Program-made: the position numbers and the translations under genes
In this document: positions 61,427-64,000 of the stretch, piece after piece
How the letters are laid out: each line of letters opens with the position of its first letter
How positions within the stretch are numbered: the first letter of the stretch is position 1
Assembly (NCBI RefSeq): GCF_029210365.1
Contig: NZ_JARGES010000018.1
Coordinates: forward strand, 434,001 to 498,000
DNA: 64,000 nucleotides
From: Mesorhizobium sp. YIM 152430
GTDB taxonomy: Bacteria; Pseudomonadota; Alphaproteobacteria; Rhizobiales; Rhizobiaceae
Direction of reading: 5' to 3'
The notes under the pieces: model-generated
Told to the model about the DNA's origin: nothing
The model's input: only the letters and a program-made list of their open reading frames with translations
Database searches by the model: none

Positions 61427-63643
61427 ATGGCTGACTACAAGAACTTCACCGTCGAAACCGACGCCGATGGCATCGCCCTCGTCACCTGGGACATGCCCGA
61501 CCGTTCGATGAACGTCTTCACCGAAGAGGTGATGGACGAACTCGACAAGATCATAGATCAGGTCGCCGGCGACGCCGCGATCAAGGGCGCGGTCATCACC
61601 TCCGGCAAGGACAGTTTCTCTGGCGGCGCCGACCTGACGATGCTGAACAAGATGCTCGGCATCTTCGCCAAGGAAAAGGCGACTGATCCCGACGCCGCCA
61701 TGAAGATGCTCTTCGACGGCGCGGGCCGCATGTCGTGGCTCTGGCGCAAGCTGGAGACCAGCGGCAAGCCCTGGGTCTCGGCGATCAACGGCACCTGCAT
61801 GGGCGGCGCGTTCGAACTCTCGCTCGCCTGCCATGGTCGTGTCGCGGCCGATAGCGACAGCGTCAAGATGGCGCTGCCCGAGGTCAAGGTCGGCATCTTC
61901 CCCGGCGCCGGCGGCACGCAGCGCGTCCCGCGCCTGACCGATCCGCAATCGGCCCTCCAGATGCTGACGACCGGCCAGAACCTGTCGCCCAAGAAGGCGA
62001 AGTCGATGGGCCTGATCCACGAGATCGCCGCTCCCGACAAACTGGTCGAGACCGCAAAGGGTATGATCAGGAACGGCCTCAAGGCAACGCAGCCCTGGGA
62101 CGAAAAGGGCTTCAAGCTGCCCGGCGGCCCGGTCTATTCGGCTGCCGGCGCGAACCTCTGGCCCCCGGCGATCGCCATCCTGCGCCGCGAGACCTATGGC
62201 AACTATCCGGCAGCGTCCGCGATCCTGAAATGCGCTTATGAGGGCCTTCTCGTGCCCTTCGACACGGCGCTCAAGATCGAGCAGCGCTACTTCACCGAGA
62301 TCCTGCGCTCGACCGAAGCGGCGATGATGATCCGTTCGCTCTTCATCTCGCTGCAGGAACTGAACAAGGGCGCGCGCCGGCCGGCCGGTGTCGAGCCGTC
62401 CAGGTTCTCCAAGATCGGCGTTCTCGGCGCCGGCTTCATGGGCGCGGGCATTGCCTATGTCACGGCCAAGGCCGGCATCCCGGTCGTCCTCCTTGACCGC
62501 GACATGGCGTCGGCCGAAAAGGGCAAGGCTCATTCGGAAAATTTGGTCGACGGCGCGATCAAGAAGGGCCGCGCCAGCGATGAGGACAAGAAGAAGCTCC
62601 TTTCGCTCATCACTCCGACTGACGACTATGCCAAGCTCGAAGGCTGTGATCTCGTCATCGAGGCCGTGTTTGAGGATTCGGAGGTCAAGAAGGGCGCGAC
62701 CGAGAAGACCGAGGCCGTCATCGCCGACAGCGCGATCTTCGCCTCCAACACCTCGACCATTCCGATCACCGGTCTGGCGAAGAACTCGAAACGGCCCGAC
62801 CAGTTCATCGGCATCCACTTCTTCTCGCCGGTCGACAAGATGATGCTCGTCGAGATCATCATGGGCGAAAAGACCGGGGACAAGGCGCTGGCGACCGCCA
62901 TCGACTATGTCCGCGCGATCAGGAAGACGCCGATCGTCGTCAACGACACGCGCGGCTTCTACGTCAATCGCTGCGTGCTGCGTTACATGGCCGAAGCCTT
63001 CAAGATGCTGATCGAGGGCGTCCCGCCGGCGATGATCGAAAACGCCGCCAAGATGGCCGGAATGCCGGTCGGCCCGCTCGCGCTCACCGACGAGACGGCG
63101 ATCGACCTCGCACAGAAGATCATGAAGCAGACCATCCGCGACATGGGCGAGGGCGCGGTCGATCCGAAGCAGTTCGAACTGATCAACACGATGGTCGACA
63201 CGCATGGACGCCACGGCCGCAAGAACGGCAAGGGCTTCTACGACTATCCGGCGAAGCCGGCCAAGAAGCATCTGTGGCCGGAACTGAAGACGCTCTACCC
63301 GCAGCAGGACGCCGACAGCATCGACGTCGAGGAACTGAAGCAGCGCTTCCTCGTCGTCATCGCGCTGGAAGCCGCGCGCGTCATGGAAGAGGGCATCGTC
63401 ACCGATCCGCGCGAGGCGGATGTCGGCTCGATCCTCGCCTTCGGCTTCGCCCCCTATACGGGCGGCGCGCTGTCCTACATCGACGGCATGGGCGTGAAGA
63501 ACTTCGTCGCCCTCGCCGAAAGGCTCGGCGCGAAATATGGCAAGGAGTTCGACGTGCCGGCGCTCCTGAAGGACATGGCCGCCAAGGGTGAGACCTTCTA
63601 CCAGCGTTTCGATCCCTATGCGGGTGCTAAGAAGGCGGCCTGA
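61427..63643 (+). CDS. fadJ: Bifunctional enoyl-CoA hydratase / 3-hydroxyacyl-CoA dehydrogenase (FadJ/FadB type)
   Basis: A 738-residue two-domain enzyme. The N-terminal crotonase domain has [18 protein letters not shown] and [20 protein letters not shown]; from ~330 the NAD-binding domain reads [17 protein letters not shown], followed by the HCDH C-terminal segments ([36 protein letters not shown]). It does steps two and three of beta-oxidation. ATG at 61427 follows GGAGGAG; a TTG two codons earlier is less likely. An intrinsic terminator follows the gene. Confidence 0.95.
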   Translation: MADYKNFTVETDADGIALVTWDMPDRSMNVFTEEVMDELDKIIDQVAGDAAIKGAVITSGKDSFSGGADLTMLNKMLGIFAKEKATDPDAAMKMLFDGAGRMSWLWRKLETSGKPWVSAINGTCMGGAFELSLACHGRVAADSDSVKMALPEVKVGIFPGAGGTQRVPRLTDPQSALQMLTTGQNLSPKKAKSMGLIHEIAAPDKLVETAKGMIRNGLKATQPWDEKGFKLPGGPVYSAAGANLWPPAIAILRRETYGNYPAASAILKCAYEGLLVPFDTALKIEQRYFTEILRSTEAAMMIRSLFISLQELNKGARRPAGVEPSRFSKIGVLGAGFMGAGIAYVTAKAGIPVVLLDRDMASAEKGKAHSENLVDGAIKKGRASDEDKKKLLSLITPTDDYAKLEGCDLVIEAVFEDSEVKKGATEKTEAVIADSAIFASNTSTIPITGLAKNSKRPDQFIGIHFFSPVDKMMLVEIIMGEKTGDKALATAIDYVRAIRKTPIVVNDTRGFYVNRCVLRYMAEAFKMLIEGVPPAMIENAAKMAGMPVGPLALTDETAIDLAQKIMKQTIRDMGEGAVDPKQFELINTMVDTHGRHGRKNGKGFYDYPAKPAKKHLWPELKTLYPQQDADSIDVEELKQRFLVVIALEAARVMEEGIVTDPREADVGSILAFGFAPYTGGALSYIDGMGVKNFVALAERLGAKYGKEFDVPALLKDMAAKGETFYQRFDPYAGAKKAA

Positions 63644-63662
63644 TAGGTCGTCGCGATCGACC

Positions 63663-63690
63663 GGCCGGGCGGGCAACCGCCCGGCCTTTT
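63663..63690 (+). terminator. Intrinsic terminator of the beta-oxidation operon
   Basis: GGCCGGGCGG (63663-63672) pairs with CCGCCCGGCC (63677-63686) around GCAA, followed by TTTT. A very strong 10-bp GC stem, 20 bp after the fadJ stop. Confidence 0.9.
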
Positions 63691-63708
63691 CATTGAGGGG
63701 AAGTCAAC

Positions 63709-64000
63709 ATGTATGTTTGGGGGCGCCTCGCGCGCATGGTGGCCACCGCGAAATCACGCGGACCGTTCCGGCCGGGCGACGAAAGCCGTCTGAAATTCCG
63801 CTGCCTGCCGTCGGACATCGACCGCAACATGCATTTGAACAATGCGCGCTACATGATGCTGGCCGATGTCGGCCGCGTCGACATCTTCCTGCGCCTCGGT
63901 TTTCTGAAGCTGGCGCGCCAGAAGGGCTGGGGGCCCATGATGGGCGGGCTGCAATCGGTCTATGTCCGCGAGATCAAGCTGTGGCAGCGTTTCGAGGTCG
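63709..64000 (+). CDS. Hot-dog fold thioesterase, THEM6-like (partial, truncated by window end)
   Basis: Only 97 residues are seen; the gene runs off the window. The segment CLPSDIDRNMHLNNARYMML and the ADVGRVDIFLRLGF stretch match the 4HBT_2/THEM6-type acyl-CoA thioesterase family, with the catalytic Asp/His-Asn region visible. GAGGGGAAG precedes the ATG. It lies just after the beta-oxidation terminator and is likely related to acyl-CoA turnover. Confidence 0.8.
   Translation, partial: MYVWGRLARMVATAKSRGPFRPGDESRLKFRCLPSDIDRNMHLNNARYMMLADVGRVDIFLRLGFLKLARQKGWGPMMGGLQSVYVREIKLWQRFEV

Noticed and set aside
1-64000. CRISPR arrays, prophage, insertion sequences, integrons or replication origins
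   Set aside because: No regularly spaced repeats, transposase, integrase, capsid or replication genes were found on either strand. The tRNA-Thr gene has no adjacent integrase or duplicated 3' end.

Overview
The window is GC-rich, gene-dense DNA with Shine-Dalgarno-led genes, many 4-bp ATGA start/stop overlaps and no phage, insertion sequence, CRISPR or plasmid functions. Several genes point to an alphaproteobacterium of the order Hyphomicrobiales, probably near Phyllobacteriaceae (Mesorhizobium/Nitratireductor-like): a PodJ-type polar organiser, a BA14K protein, a TIGR02186/TauE pair, a NAD-dependent formate dehydrogenase operon and a rhizobial-type intergenic palindrome. The taxonomic placement is inferred from gene content alone.

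Layout. 1-7.1 kb: the end of one aldehyde dehydrogenase, a complete branched-chain-amino-acid-type ABC importer (binding protein, LivHMGF) and a second aldehyde dehydrogenase. This looks like one uptake and oxidation operon, and LivF carries an unusual ~275-residue repeat tail. 7.1-14.2 kb (minus strand): LysR regulator, then fdsG-fdsB-fdsA-fdhD-fdsD for soluble NAD+ formate dehydrogenase, with a perfect inverted repeat in the promoter gap. 14.2-17.4 kb: a VOC protein, an Mrp Fe-S carrier, an enoyl-CoA hydratase and CoxG. 17.4-20.6 kb: a non-pyrrolysine MttB-family methyltransferase under a MocR regulator. 20.8-23.1 kb: pgi and a HAD phosphatase. 23.2-26.0 kb: a FadD with a histone-H1-like N-terminal tail and a DUF924 protein. 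26.1-31.9 kb: a complete dipeptide/oligopeptide-type ABC importer.

32-36 kb: a BA14K envelope protein, an AraC regulator divergent from a PQQ quinohaemoprotein alcohol dehydrogenase, and tRNA-Thr(CGT). 36.4-40.2 kb: coxSLM, a three-subunit molybdenum hydroxylase with the form II active-site motif. 40.2-43.3 kb: a DMT exporter, a nitronate monooxygenase and an unrecognised single-pass membrane protein. 43.3-50.3 kb: the ligase-associated DNA damage response set (ATP-dependent ligase, MBL-fold exonuclease, Lhr-type helicase, PdeM), with a TPR-methyltransferase inserted between the two halves. 50.3-55.6 kb: a TIGR02186 protein, a TauE exporter and PodJ. 56.0-64 kb: a MerR regulator followed by a beta-oxidation operon (two acyl-CoA dehydrogenases, an OsmC-like protein, thiolase, the FadJ-type bifunctional protein and a hot-dog thioesterase).

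The main unexplained signals are the repeat tail on LivF, the lysine/alanine tail on FadD, and an identical 20-bp palindrome placed in the same orientation upstream of both the nitronate monooxygenase and the beta-oxidation operon, which suggests a shared MerR regulon. No wholly new multi-gene system is obvious. Most genes are core or catabolic functions of a soil or marine alphaproteobacterium.
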